Positions 1-8,376 of a stretch of DNA of 27,789 nt are shown one piece after another. Position 1 is the stretch's first letter. Each line of letters starts with the position of its first letter. This DNA is from Ruminococcus sp. CAG:563 (lineage in GTDB: Bacteria > Bacillota > Clostridia > Oscillospirales > Acutalibacteraceae): the NCBI GenBank assembly GCA_000434915.1, contig FR882082.1, positions 1 to 27,789 of the forward strand, read 5' to 3'. The notes below the pieces were generated by a model. It was given only the letters and a program-made list of their open reading frames with translations. It was not told where the DNA came from and did no database searches. The position numbers were made by a program, and so were the translations under genes.

Positions 1-56
1 ATACCGTATATCTATTAAAATTTAAAAAATATTCATTTTTAAATATAATAAAAATA

Positions 57-85
57 TTGAAAGTAGATGAATGATGATGTATAAT
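57..85 (+). promoter_or_regulatory. Sigma-A promoter of the desulfurase-thiI-cinA-sortase operon
   Basis: TTGAAA at 57-62 and TATAAT at 80-85 are separated by exactly 17 bases, about 44 bases upstream of the first start codon. The bases before it (1-56) are very A/T rich and hold no gene. No other comparably good promoter was noticed before the terminator at 8383, so this one probably drives the long operon. Internal weak promoters cannot be excluded. Confidence 0.8.
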
Positions 86-128
86 ATAAAAGTTAATAAT
101 GGTTTAATGTTGCCCGGAGGTATGGACT

Positions 129-1262
129 ATGGAAGCTTATTTGGATAACAGTGCAACGACGCAGCCTTGCAAAGAGGCCGTCGACAAGATGAATTATGCG
201 CTGAAAACCTGTTGGGGCAATCCCTCATCGCTCCACGCCAAAGGCATAGCCGCATCCGAGCTGCTCGAGGATTCGAGGAGGACCATTGCCAAGGCACTTT
301 CCTGCGAAACAGATGAGATTTATTTCACCTCGGGCGGAACAGAAAGCAACAACATTGCCGTTTTCGGTGCGGCAAATGCTCAGAAAAGACGCGGAAGTCG
401 AATTATAACCACATCAATAGAGCATTCAAGCATTGAGGAAAGCGTCAAAGCTCTTGAAAATCAAGGCTATGACGTTGTTCGACTGCGAGTAAACGAAAGA
501 GGCGTAATTGACGAAAGACAGCTCTACGCCGCCACCAATCCGTCCGTTGTTCTCATCAGTATGATGTATGTCAACAACGAGGTCGGTTCGATTCAGCCTG
601 TCGAATTTGCCAAGCGAGCCGTTGTTCATTCCGGTGCGAACGCACTGATTCACTGCGACGCTGTTCAGGCATTCGGCAAAATTCAGCTTAAACCGTATAA
701 CATGGGAGTTGACCTTATGTCGATAAGCTCCCATAAAATACACGGTCCCAAGGGTGCCGGTGCTCTCTTTGTTAAGAAAGGAACAAGACTTGTTCAGCAC
801 ACCTACGGAGGCTTGCAGGAAAGCAAGATTCGACCGGGCACGGAGGCTGTTCCGGCTATTGCGGGCTTCGGAGCAGCCGCAGCGGCTATCCCGGACTACA
901 GAGAAAGTCTGCGTTACTCGACCGAGCTTAGAGATTATATGGTCGCAAAGCTCAAAACCGTTGAGGGAGTCAGAATTAATTCGCCGGAAAATGCTTTGCC
1001 TTATATCACAAACATTTCTGTTGAAGGAATTCCGTCCGAGGTCATGCTCAACTATCTTTCCGGAATGGGTATTTATATTTCGAGCGGTTCAGCATGCTCA
1101 AAGGGACACAAGAGCCGTGTTCTCAAGGCCATGAATCTGAGCGAGGACGTTATAAGCACGGCGTTGAGGATCAGCACCTCCGTTTTCACGACCAAGGAGG
1201 AAATCGACATGCTGATAGGCGGAATTTCGTCGGCACGTCAAACAATGAGGAGATTGAAGTAA
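129..1262 (+). CDS. Cysteine desulfurase (NifS/IscS family), ThiI-linked
   Basis: PLP enzyme that takes sulfur from L-cysteine as an enzyme-bound persulfide. The 377-residue length is typical of the NifS/IscS fold. PLP-site features are visible: His99 in EHSS, the Schiff-base Lys203 in SSHKIHGPKG, and the persulfide Cys323 in SSGSACSKG. The start at 129 follows CCGGAGG (114-120) by eight bases; an ATG at 122 is in another frame and stops quickly. thiI follows after 39 bases, the arrangement known in Bacilli and Clostridia where a dedicated desulfurase (NifZ type) supplies sulfur to a rhodanese-less ThiI for 4-thiouridine in tRNA. That partnership is inferred from gene order. A role in general Fe-S assembly is possible too, since no iscU-like scaffold is adjacent. 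Confidence 0.95.
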   Translation: MEAYLDNSATTQPCKEAVDKMNYALKTCWGNPSSLHAKGIAASELLEDSRRTIAKALSCETDEIYFTSGGTESNNIAVFGAANAQKRRGSRIITTSIEHSSIEESVKALENQGYDVVRLRVNERGVIDERQLYAATNPSVVLISMMYVNNEVGSIQPVEFAKRAVVHSGANALIHCDAVQAFGKIQLKPYNMGVDLMSISSHKIHGPKGAGALFVKKGTRLVQHTYGGLQESKIRPGTEAVPAIAGFGAAAAAIPDYRESLRYSTELRDYMVAKLKTVEGVRINSPENALPYITNISVEGIPSEVMLNYLSGMGIYISSGSACSKGHKSRVLKAMNLSEDVISTALRISTSVFTTKEEIDMLIGGISSARQTMRRLK

Positions 1263-1301
1263 GGCAGCCGGATTGGTTGCCGAAAGCTATGAGGTTTTAT
1301 A

Positions 1302-2480
1302 ATGAAAGAAATTATTTTGCTGAAAAACGGTGAGCTTGCCCTAAAGGGCCTTAACCGTCACACTTTTGAAAATCAGCTTATCAAAAATATGAAGTATCGA
1401 CTTCACGATCTCGGAAAAATCAGATATGTTTCATCACAGTCAACCATAATCGTTGAACCGATTGATGAGAATGTCGATTTGGATGAGGCGTTCAGAAGAA
1501 TTAAAATGATATTCGGAATTGCGGGAATTTCCCGTTGTGCGGCCGTTGAAAAAAATATGGACGTTATAATTCCCGCCGCCTGCGAATACCTTAAAGATGA
1601 TCTGATGTTTGCAAAGACCTTCAAGGTTAATGCAAAGCGTTCCGATAAAAAGTTTCCGCTGAACTCCCCTGCTATATGCATGACTGTCGGCGAAAAAATT
1701 CTTGATGCTTTTCCTAATCTTACAGTTGACGTTCATAACCCCGATATCATAGTCAACGTTGAGATAAGAGATAATTATGCATTTATTCACGGCAATCAGA
1801 TCAAGGGCGCAGGCGGTATGCCTGTCGGCACTGCCGGACAAGCTGCAATCCTTATCTCGGGCGGAATTGACAGTCCCGTTGCCGCATGGATGATGTCAAG
1901 ACGCGGTCTCAGCCTTTGCGGCGTACATTTTGCTTCTCCCCCGTACACCTCTCAACGTGCGGAAATGAAGGTGTGTTCCCTTCTTAAGCAGGTTGCAAAA
2001 TACAGCGGCGAAATACCGCTTCACATTGTTCCTTTTACGCATATTCAGGAAGAAATCAAGGATAAATGCCCCGAAGAGCTTTTTACAATCATTATGCGCA
2101 GATTTATGATGAGATGCAGCGAGAGAATTGCAAAGAAAAACGGCTGCGGTGCGCTTATCACGGGCGAAAGCGTCGGTCAGGTTGCCAGCCAGACAATGCA
2201 GGCGATCGGTTGTACAGAGGCTGTTGTAGAGGATCTTCCCGTTTTCCGTCCGCTTATAGGAATGGATAAGGACGAGGTTATCGAAAGAGCAAGGAATATC
2301 GGTACATTTGAAACCTCGATTCTTCCCTATGAGGACTGCTGTACGGTATTCACACCGAAGCATCCGAGGACACGGCCTCATCTTAAGCAGGTTGAGGAGG
2401 CAGAAGCCGTTCTTGATGTTGAAGCCCTCGTTGAAGAAGCAATCAACAATATTAAATTTTTAAGAATCACAGGTGAGTAA
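1302..2480 (+). CDS. thiI: tRNA 4-thiouridine synthetase ThiI (rhodanese-less form)
   Basis: Adenylates uridine 8 of tRNA and inserts sulfur to make 4-thiouridine; in some bacteria it also serves thiamine thiazole synthesis. The 392-residue protein has a ferredoxin-like N-terminus and THUMP domain (about 60-165), then a PP-loop ATP pyrophosphatase domain with SGGIDS at 186-191 and TGESVGQVASQT around 288-299. Cys346-Cys347 lie in the conserved EDCC segment. It ends near residue 392, so the C-terminal rhodanese domain of E. coli ThiI (about 480 residues) is absent. In Bacillus the missing sulfur carrier role is filled by the adjacent cysteine desulfurase, matching the gene just upstream. A GAGG at 1291-1294 precedes ATG 1302. 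The last bases overlap the cinA start. Confidence 0.97.
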   Translation: MKEIILLKNGELALKGLNRHTFENQLIKNMKYRLHDLGKIRYVSSQSTIIVEPIDENVDLDEAFRRIKMIFGIAGISRCAAVEKNMDVIIPAACEYLKDDLMFAKTFKVNAKRSDKKFPLNSPAICMTVGEKILDAFPNLTVDVHNPDIIVNVEIRDNYAFIHGNQIKGAGGMPVGTAGQAAILISGGIDSPVAAWMMSRRGLSLCGVHFASPPYTSQRAEMKVCSLLKQVAKYSGEIPLHIVPFTHIQEEIKDKCPEELFTIIMRRFMMRCSERIAKKNGCGALITGESVGQVASQTMQAIGCTEAVVEDLPVFRPLIGMDKDEVIERARNIGTFETSILPYEDCCTVFTPKHPRTRPHLKQVEEAEAVLDVEALVEEAINNIKFLRITGE

Positions 2481-3723
2481 ATTGGCAGTTTGCGAACTTA
2501 TCAGCGTCGGTACGGAGATACTTTTGGGTGACATACTCAACACCGACGCTCAATATCTCAGCATAGAGCTTGCAAAGCTCGGCATAAGCGTAATTCATCA
2601 GAGCACTGTCGGCGATAACAGAGAAAGACTCCTCGCCCAGCTTGATGAAGCGGCAAAGAGAAGCGATATTATTATTCTTTCCGGCGGTCTCGGCCCTACT
2701 CCTGATGATCTCACAAAAGAGGTATGCTGTGAATTTTTCGGCAAGGAAATGTTCTTACACGAGCCGACAGTTGAAAAGATAAAGAAATATTTCAGCTCAA
2801 AAGGAATTGAAATGGCACAGAACAATCTCAAGCAGGCAATGCTGCCTAAGGATTGCGTCATTTTCCCGAACGATAACGGAACAGCTCCCGGCATGGCAAT
2901 CGAGAAGGACGGCGTTCATATTCTTGTCCTGCCCGGCCCTCCGAGAGAGCTTAAACCGATGTTTCAAAATTGTGCCGTCCCCTACCTTATGCAATTTTCC
3001 GACCGCATAATCGTTTCGCATAATATCCGTACCTTCGGAATCGGCGAATCTTCCATGGCCGAAAATGTCAATGACCTTTTTGATGCTCAGAATCCTACCG
3101 TTGCCCCGTATGCTAAGGACGGTGAAGCCTTGCTGAGAGTTACGGCAATGGCAATGACAAAAGAAGATGCCGAAAGTCTCTGCGAGCCTATTATTGAAGA
3201 AATCAAAAACAGACTTGACGCTTACGTTTACGGTGTGGATTATAACTGCATTGAAGAAGCGGTAGTCGGAATGCTTAAAGAGCATCATTTGAAGGTTGCA
3301 ACAGCCGAATCATGCACAGGCGGTCTTATTGCAAAACGCATTACGGACGTTCCCGGAGCTTCCGAGGTTTTTGAATGCGGAATTATTTCATATGCAAATG
3401 GAATTAAACACAAGGTTCTCGGCGTAAGCGAGGACGACTTGAATAAATACGGTGCTGTCAGCGAGCCTGTCGCAAAACAAATGGCTCAGGGTGCATTGAA
3501 AGTCAGCGGAGCGGACATTGCGGTTTCCGTAACGGGAATTGCCGGTCCCGACAGCGACTCAACCGGCAAGCCTGTAGGACTTGTCTATATCGGTCTTGCC
3601 GATAAGGAAAATGTTTGGGTCAGGGAAATCAGAACCTCACGCAGGGACAGAAGCTACAACAGATATGTAAGTGCATCAAATGCGCTCGACATGATAAGAC
3701 TTTATATTGATAATAAACTTTAA
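2473..3723 (+). CDS. cinA: CinA, nicotinamide-nucleotide amidase / competence-damage protein
   Basis: Cytosolic two-domain protein of the pyridine-nucleotide salvage pathway; CinA-family proteins deamidate NMN to nicotinate mononucleotide, and many also hydrolyse ADP-ribose. At 416 residues it has the full family length. The N-terminal MoCF-like domain (about 8-170) carries SGGLGPTPDD at 70-79 and LPGPPREL at 153-160. A KH-like linker follows (about 172-255). The C-terminal amidase domain (about 258-413) has AESCTGG at 278-284 and VTGIAGP at 353-359. The GTG start at 2473 overlaps the end of thiI by eight bases, suggesting translational coupling. It is the intact relative of the degenerate protein at 6372-7457. 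Confidence 0.96.
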   Translation: MSKLAVCELISVGTEILLGDILNTDAQYLSIELAKLGISVIHQSTVGDNRERLLAQLDEAAKRSDIIILSGGLGPTPDDLTKEVCCEFFGKEMFLHEPTVEKIKKYFSSKGIEMAQNNLKQAMLPKDCVIFPNDNGTAPGMAIEKDGVHILVLPGPPRELKPMFQNCAVPYLMQFSDRIIVSHNIRTFGIGESSMAENVNDLFDAQNPTVAPYAKDGEALLRVTAMAMTKEDAESLCEPIIEEIKNRLDAYVYGVDYNCIEEAVVGMLKEHHLKVATAESCTGGLIAKRITDVPGASEVFECGIISYANGIKHKVLGVSEDDLNKYGAVSEPVAKQMAQGALKVSGADIAVSVTGIAGPDSDSTGKPVGLVYIGLADKENVWVREIRTSRRDRSYNRYVSASNALDMIRLYIDNKL

Positions 3724-3735
3724 GGATGAGCAAAG

Positions 3736-4872
3736 ATGGCTGAAAATAAAAACAAGAAAAAATACAATACGGGTTACGGCGGAAATATCTTTGATTCTTT
3801 TCCGGATTTTGATTCTCTTGAATCCTTGCCGAAGAAGCCTGCCGAGAAAAAAGCAACGGTTGAGACGGAAGCCGTTAAAACCAAGCCGGATCCGGTTAAA
3901 GCCCCTGCCCCCGAATCCGTTGCAGTGACAGAGGAGATTCCGCAGAAAAAAGCAAAGAAAAACATCTTTACGCTCCTTTGTGCGATTCTCATTGCCGCAA
4001 TCGTTTCTTCTTCGGCACTGGCCGTTTTCAACATTGCCACAGGGTCGTCCGGAGCTTCTTCGGTCGGCGATAACGGGAATGCGGAAAACGCTTACACGAA
4101 GATGGTTGCAAAATACAATGACGTTGTTTACCCTGCCGGAATTCAGCAGAAGCTGACAAGACTTTATGCTCAGAACAAGGAAACCGTCGGCTGGCTCTAT
4201 ATCCCCGGCACGAGCATCAATACGCCGATTGTTCAGCACAAGGATAACGATTTTTATCTTACAAAAAATTTTTACGGCTCATACACAAGATACGGCTGCG
4301 TTTATGCCGACTATCAGAACAAAAAGAATACGCTCAGCAAAAATACGGTTATATACGGTCATGACATGAGCTGCGGAACGGCATTCTATGACCTTAACCG
4401 ATATGACGATATTGAATGGTACAAAAAAAATCCTGTTATTCAGTACTGTACTCTTAACGGAAACTATACTTTTTTAATTTACACAGCGTTTCTTACCACC
4501 GTTAACTCAAAGGATGACGGCGGATATATGTTCAATTTTATTGAGCCTAATATGACCGATTCCAACTTTGCAGGCTTTATTGAGCAGGTAAATCAGCGTG
4601 CGCTTTACACAACAGGCGTTGACCTCAAGGCTTCGGACAGGATAATCAATCTTTCAACCTGTAATTATACCTATACAAATTATATCGGCAGAAAGGTTGA
4701 CACAAGACTTGTTGTTATCGGCAGACTTCTGCGTTCGGGTGAAAGTGCTGATGTTAATACATCCAAGGCAAAGGAAAATCCCAACTACAGAAGGCCGCAG
4801 GTTTGGTATGACTACAAGGGAACAAAGAATCCCTATGCCGGCTCTCGTTCATGGAAGCCGAGCACAAGATAA
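3736..4872 (+). CDS. srtB: Class B sortase with long cytoplasmic N-terminus
   Basis: Membrane-anchored transpeptidase that cuts a sorting signal and joins the protein to peptidoglycan or to another protein. Residues 1-75 form a Lys/Pro/Glu-rich, probably disordered cytoplasmic tail, followed by one membrane helix (about 77-100). The sortase B core starts near 150 (GWLYIPGTSINTPIVQ). The catalytic set is visible: His209 in IYGHD, Cys309 in LSTC, and Arg324 (or Arg330) in the DTRLVVIGR segment. Residues 334-373 form an extra tail shared with the second sortase. The gene starts 12 bases after cinA. No substrate with an NPxTx-type signal plus membrane tail was found in the window, so its target is unknown. 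Confidence 0.92.
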   Translation: MAENKNKKKYNTGYGGNIFDSFPDFDSLESLPKKPAEKKATVETEAVKTKPDPVKAPAPESVAVTEEIPQKKAKKNIFTLLCAILIAAIVSSSALAVFNIATGSSGASSVGDNGNAENAYTKMVAKYNDVVYPAGIQQKLTRLYAQNKETVGWLYIPGTSINTPIVQHKDNDFYLTKNFYGSYTRYGCVYADYQNKKNTLSKNTVIYGHDMSCGTAFYDLNRYDDIEWYKKNPVIQYCTLNGNYTFLIYTAFLTTVNSKDDGGYMFNFIEPNMTDSNFAGFIEQVNQRALYTTGVDLKASDRIINLSTCNYTYTNYIGRKVDTRLVVIGRLLRSGESADVNTSKAKENPNYRRPQVWYDYKGTKNPYAGSRSWKPSTR

Positions 4873-4903
4873 ATAAAAATGAATTAAAGAAAGCAGTGAT
4901 TTT

Positions 4904-5407
4904 TTGTCAGACGAAGAAAAAATCGGCGAAAATAATGAGCTTAATCCATTAGAAATCGATGAAAACGAAGATATAACAGAATATATAATCGACGGCTCGT
5001 TTGAAGCGTTAAAGAAACGGTTCGAAGCGGCAGAGGAAGACGCAAGCATTCGCAACGAGGATTTCAATCCGCTTGTTTCGGGTGCAAAGGCTGCCAAGCA
5101 TCAGCCCGTCGACGATCTGCGCAGCTCGCCGAGCTTCAGGAAGGACTCTTTCCTTACCGAAGCTCCGAATAGGTTAACCAATGAATTCGGCTCGGCCGAG
5201 AGCACATTTGACAACGACGTAATCTCCTTTGGCGAGATCTCACTCGATTTATACGGCGACCTTTCACAGGATGACGGTGAAAAGGACTTCGATAAAAATG
5301 AGGAATACAATACAAATACCCGGGTAATCTATGTTGATGAGGATACCGAGGACGGAATAAAGCGAAACTCCGACCTTGAGGTATCCGACGTGTTTACTGC
5401 GGATTAA
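4904..5407 (+). CDS. Acidic, Met-free protein of unknown function between two sortases
   Basis: I do not recognise a family. The 167-residue product is strongly acidic, rich in Asp, Glu, Asn and Ser, and shows no signal peptide, membrane helix or obvious repeat. It contains no internal Met, Cys or Trp. The only plausible start in the frame is TTG at 4904, with a poor purine-rich stretch (AAAGAAAG) upstream. It lies 31 bases after sortase 1 and 18 bases before sortase 2, so it is very probably co-transcribed. Low complexity suggests an intrinsically disordered cytoplasmic protein. A guess is that it does for sortase 2 what the long cytoplasmic tail does for sortase 1, but no sequence similarity supports that. 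Confidence 0.75.
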   Translation: MSDEEKIGENNELNPLEIDENEDITEYIIDGSFEALKKRFEAAEEDASIRNEDFNPLVSGAKAAKHQPVDDLRSSPSFRKDSFLTEAPNRLTNEFGSAESTFDNDVISFGEISLDLYGDLSQDDGEKDFDKNEEYNTNTRVIYVDEDTEDGIKRNSDLEVSDVFTAD

Positions 5408-5425
5408 TTAATCAAGAGGATAACA

Positions 5426-6346
5426 ATGAATAAAAAAGAGATAAAAACTTCCATACTCTCTCTCGTGAGAAAAGCATTGCTCGGACTTTCCGTTATTTGT
5501 TTTATCGCTTGCTCCGCTTATCTTATCAAGAATTATGTAATAGAGCCTTATAAAAATAAAACGGCGTCGGAAACGCCATCGATTGATGAAAGCGATATTC
5601 AAACAACAATCATGGCAAATAAATCGAAGCATGTTCTTGCAAAGTACAAAGAGCTTTTGGAAAAGAACGAGGATTTTGTCGGAATCCTCAAAATTCCGCT
5701 CCTTGACAAGGATGACATGAAGGTTGTTCAATGCGACGATAACGAGACCTATCTTTCCAAAAATTTCAACGGCGAATACTCCAATTACGGAACATTATTT
5801 GTTGATTACAGAAATAAGGTAGATAACTTTGACGCCAACACCATAATATACGGCCATAAAATGCGTGACGGACAGATTTTCGGCCACTTGAACTATTATA
5901 AGGATATTGATAACTACAAGGAATATCCCACCATTAAATTTAATACGATTTACGAGGACGGAACATGGAAGATTTTTGCCGCATTTATTGCGAATGTTTA
6001 TGATTCGCAGGATAACGGCTATACCTTCCCCTATCTGACAGTCAATTTCCCATCCGACGCAAAATTTAACGAATTTATTGCCGACGTCAAGTCACGTTCA
6101 TATTACACAAATGAGGACGTTGACGTCAAGCCGGGCGATAAGATTCTCACTCTTTCAACCTGCTGCTATGAATTTGAGGATTCACGCTTTGTTGTTATGG
6201 CAAGACGTGTTCGTGACGGAGAAGACGAAAATGTAGATGTTTCCAAGGTCAAGGAAAACGACAATCAAAAATTCCCGCAGGCATGGTATGATGCAAACGG
6301 CATGGAAAACCCGTTTGAGAATTCAAAAAAATTCACGCTTGAATAA
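5426..6346 (+). CDS. srtB: Second class B sortase
   Basis: Membrane-bound cysteine transpeptidase, paralogous to the gene at 3736. The 306-residue protein has a short positively charged N-terminus, one membrane helix (about 16-34) and an extracellular sortase B fold. Catalytic residues are His144 in IYGHK, Cys246 in LSTCC and Arg254 in DSRFVVMAR. Compared with sortase 1, the cytoplasmic tail is reduced to about 15 residues. The C-terminal tail (264-303) aligns without gaps to residues 334-373 of sortase 1, with 18 of 40 identities by my count, including PQxWYD and NP(Y/F). An AGAGGAT ribosome site precedes ATG 5426. Two sortases in one operon could act in series or on different substrates; neither can be decided from sequence. 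Confidence 0.92.
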   Translation: MNKKEIKTSILSLVRKALLGLSVICFIACSAYLIKNYVIEPYKNKTASETPSIDESDIQTTIMANKSKHVLAKYKELLEKNEDFVGILKIPLLDKDDMKVVQCDDNETYLSKNFNGEYSNYGTLFVDYRNKVDNFDANTIIYGHKMRDGQIFGHLNYYKDIDNYKEYPTIKFNTIYEDGTWKIFAAFIANVYDSQDNGYTFPYLTVNFPSDAKFNEFIADVKSRSYYTNEDVDVKPGDKILTLSTCCYEFEDSRFVVMARRVRDGEDENVDVSKVKENDNQKFPQAWYDANGMENPFENSKKFTLE

Positions 6347-6371
6347 GCAATAAATACAGAGGTGCAAAACA

Positions 6372-7457
6372 ATGGACATAAAACTTTTTTCACTTTGTAA
6401 CCAGGACTCACAGGAGGCTGAAAAAGGAAAGGAATATATTCTCGGCTGCGTAAAGGACTATTTCCCCGAATGCGGCGATTTCAATGAGTTTACGTCTCAG
6501 AAAAGAATGCTTGTCGCTATCTCGCAGAGCCTGCTTGCAGCAGATATAGTCCTTGTTGCCGTTCAGTCGACAATGTATAACGCAACCAAAAGACTCCTCT
6601 CGTCCGCACTTGATATCCCAACAAAGGCAAACGAAGAGGTTTCGGCGGTGCTTTCCGGCAGACCGAAGGCAAAGCAGCTTAAGCCGAACCTTTACACTGC
6701 GGCGGTAACATTCCCGGAAACGTCCGTTGTTCTGCCGACAAGCGATTATCTCAACTGCGGCTTTGCAATCACCTCGGGCGGACAGCATATCATATACATG
6801 CCCGTTGAGGAGGAGAAGGCTCAGCAAATTGTGCTCGGCTCTCTTTATGATTATTTTGCGGAGCTGAGCGAGCCGTACACGGTTTCCAATGCCTTGAAAA
6901 ACAGACACAGAAAGCTGATTGATAAGGCCGTAAAAAAGCTTAGTGACGAGTCAACGAGAGTTGCCGTAGTCGGAAACGATTCGGCCGATTACCTTGTTTC
7001 TTTTCTCTCGAAGGATGACATATCTGTTTTTACGATTGATATTAACTATGAATTTCCCGATGTTGATAACGACGTCAGAGAGCTTGCCGTGACGTTTGCA
7101 AGAAATGTTCGTGAAGCAAACCGCACCGAGATCGGTGTTTACATATCCGACCCGTTCGTTACCAATGACGAATCGGAAGCCGTTTGCGCTTATATCGCAA
7201 TAGCGAACAGCGAAGGAATCAAAACATACAAGATGTTTATGGAGGACGGCGAAACCACAAAGGATTTGCTGAAAGCCTGTGCCGACAAACTCCTGCTTAT
7301 TCTCAGCGGCTGCGAGCAAATGGGTGATAACGACGAGGAATCCGAGGACGAAAGGAAAGCAGACAAGGATTTCAAGGGTATTCTCGGTATAATCGCCTCT
7401 GCAGCTGTTTTGGCAGCATCAATCGCAGGCTTTGTTACTGCACTTATTTTACGATGA
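6372..7457 (+). CDS. Membrane-anchored degenerate CinA-like protein
   Basis: Pipelines would probably call this hypothetical, but by eye it is a diverged CinA paralogue. Residues 112-144 align gaplessly with residues 122-154 of the CinA at 2473 (P, V, P, GxAI, GxHI, P conserved). Residues 57-65 match the strand before CinA's SGGLGPTPDD. Residues 181-312 follow the CinA amidase domain, for example EIGVYISDPFV against DIAVSVTGIAG. The signature motifs are gone: SGG-GPTPDD becomes VQSTMYNAT, AESCTGG becomes VGNDSAD, VTGIAGP becomes ISDPFVT, and the KH linker is missing. An acidic linker (317-333) and a membrane helix (336-360) end the protein, so it should be tail-anchored facing the cytoplasm. 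I infer a non-catalytic nucleotide sensor or scaffold linked to the sortases. Confidence 0.85.
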   Translation: MDIKLFSLCNQDSQEAEKGKEYILGCVKDYFPECGDFNEFTSQKRMLVAISQSLLAADIVLVAVQSTMYNATKRLLSSALDIPTKANEEVSAVLSGRPKAKQLKPNLYTAAVTFPETSVVLPTSDYLNCGFAITSGGQHIIYMPVEEEKAQQIVLGSLYDYFAELSEPYTVSNALKNRHRKLIDKAVKKLSDESTRVAVVGNDSADYLVSFLSKDDISVFTIDINYEFPDVDNDVRELAVTFARNVREANRTEIGVYISDPFVTNDESEAVCAYIAIANSEGIKTYKMFMEDGETTKDLLKACADKLLLILSGCEQMGDNDEESEDERKADKDFKGILGIIASAAVLAASIAGFVTALILR

Positions 7458-7470
7458 AGGGATGATTTTT

Positions 7471-8376
7471 ATGAAAAAGACAATGTGTATCATTATTTCC
7501 GTTTTAACGGCACTTTCATGCTGCTTTGTTTTTGCCGGTGCAAAAAAAAGCTATGACGCAACTTGGACGATGAAAGCCAATGTTAACGGCACTTCCTACA
7601 ACTTGGATTCGACGATCGGCGTCAATCCCGGCGACAAGGTAAGGGTTACACTTCATCTTTCCAACAATTATTACACCGGCCCCACCTGCTTCCAGATTTT
7701 CTATAATACCTCTGTTTTTGAAAAGGCCTCGGCGGGTGAATTCAACAAAAGCGGCAGGCTTTACGGCGTTTGCGGAAAGTCATTTACAAGCTTTGTTGAT
7801 TGGGAGAAAATCGCTCAGGGCAACAGAAACCTCGGCTGGCCGAATTACAGTGCGGACAAGCTTGCCGAATACAAAAAAACACATCAATTTCTCCGTGTCA
7901 CCATGACTCCGAATGTTTCTTTGACAACAACGGCAGTCGGAAATCTGAATGAAGACCTTATTACTATTACGTTTGATGTTTCAAAATCGGCTCAGCCCGG
8001 TGCGGTGGGTGAAATAGCGCTTCCGATTGAATCAAAGAGAACAAAAAATTACAAGACGGGCTTTTTCTACAGCGCAATTTACACCAGCTCGGACATGACG
8101 CAGACGGCTATTATGTACTCCGACGACCAGCACTTTGACTGCTCAAAGGCAACCTTGAAATTCAAGGTAAATACCTCCGCTCAAAAAGGAGATGTTAATA
8201 AGGACGGAAAAATAAACTCCGCCGATGCGCTCCTTGTTCTTCGATATTCCGTAGGCAGTGCCAATCTTGATTCCGAAAGATTTACACTTGCTGATGTCAA
8301 CGGCGACAAAAAGGTTAACTCGGCAGACGCATTGAAGATTCTTCAATATTCTGTCGGAGCTATAAATAAATTCTAA
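7471..8376 (+). CDS. Secreted cohesin-like domain protein with type I dockerin
   Basis: Exported protein of 301 residues. A signal peptide (1-24, ending FAGA) precedes a beta-rich region. Residues 50-200 resemble the cohesin/carbohydrate-binding beta-sandwich fold (VNPGDKVRVTLHLSNN, then FQIFYNTSVFE). A type I dockerin occupies 240-301, with two calcium loops starting DVNKDGKINSAD (241-252) and DVNGDKKVNSAD (275-286), each followed by an A-L-x-(V/I)-L-x-Y-S-V-G helix. Dockerins bind cohesins in cellulosome- or amylosome-like assemblies. I chose ATG 7471, not 7432, because GAAGGG lies just upstream and it gives a clean signal peptide. It is the last gene of the sortase operon and the only exported non-sortase product in it. 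No enzyme domain is visible. Confidence 0.88.
   Translation: MKKTMCIIISVLTALSCCFVFAGAKKSYDATWTMKANVNGTSYNLDSTIGVNPGDKVRVTLHLSNNYYTGPTCFQIFYNTSVFEKASAGEFNKSGRLYGVCGKSFTSFVDWEKIAQGNRNLGWPNYSADKLAEYKKTHQFLRVTMTPNVSLTTTAVGNLNEDLITITFDVSKSAQPGAVGEIALPIESKRTKNYKTGFFYSAIYTSSDMTQTAIMYSDDQHFDCSKATLKFKVNTSAQKGDVNKDGKINSADALLVLRYSVGSANLDSERFTLADVNGDKKVNSADALKILQYSVGAINKF

Noticed and set aside
3676..4239. 187-codon minus-strand open frame across the cinA end and sortase 1
   Set aside because: Antisense to conserved genes, Arg- and Phe-rich, with no ribosome site.
4828..4848. NPYAG near the end of sortase 1 as a sortase B sorting signal
   Set aside because: No hydrophobic helix or charged tail follows, and the protein is already N-terminally anchored; better explained as part of the tail shared with sortase 2.
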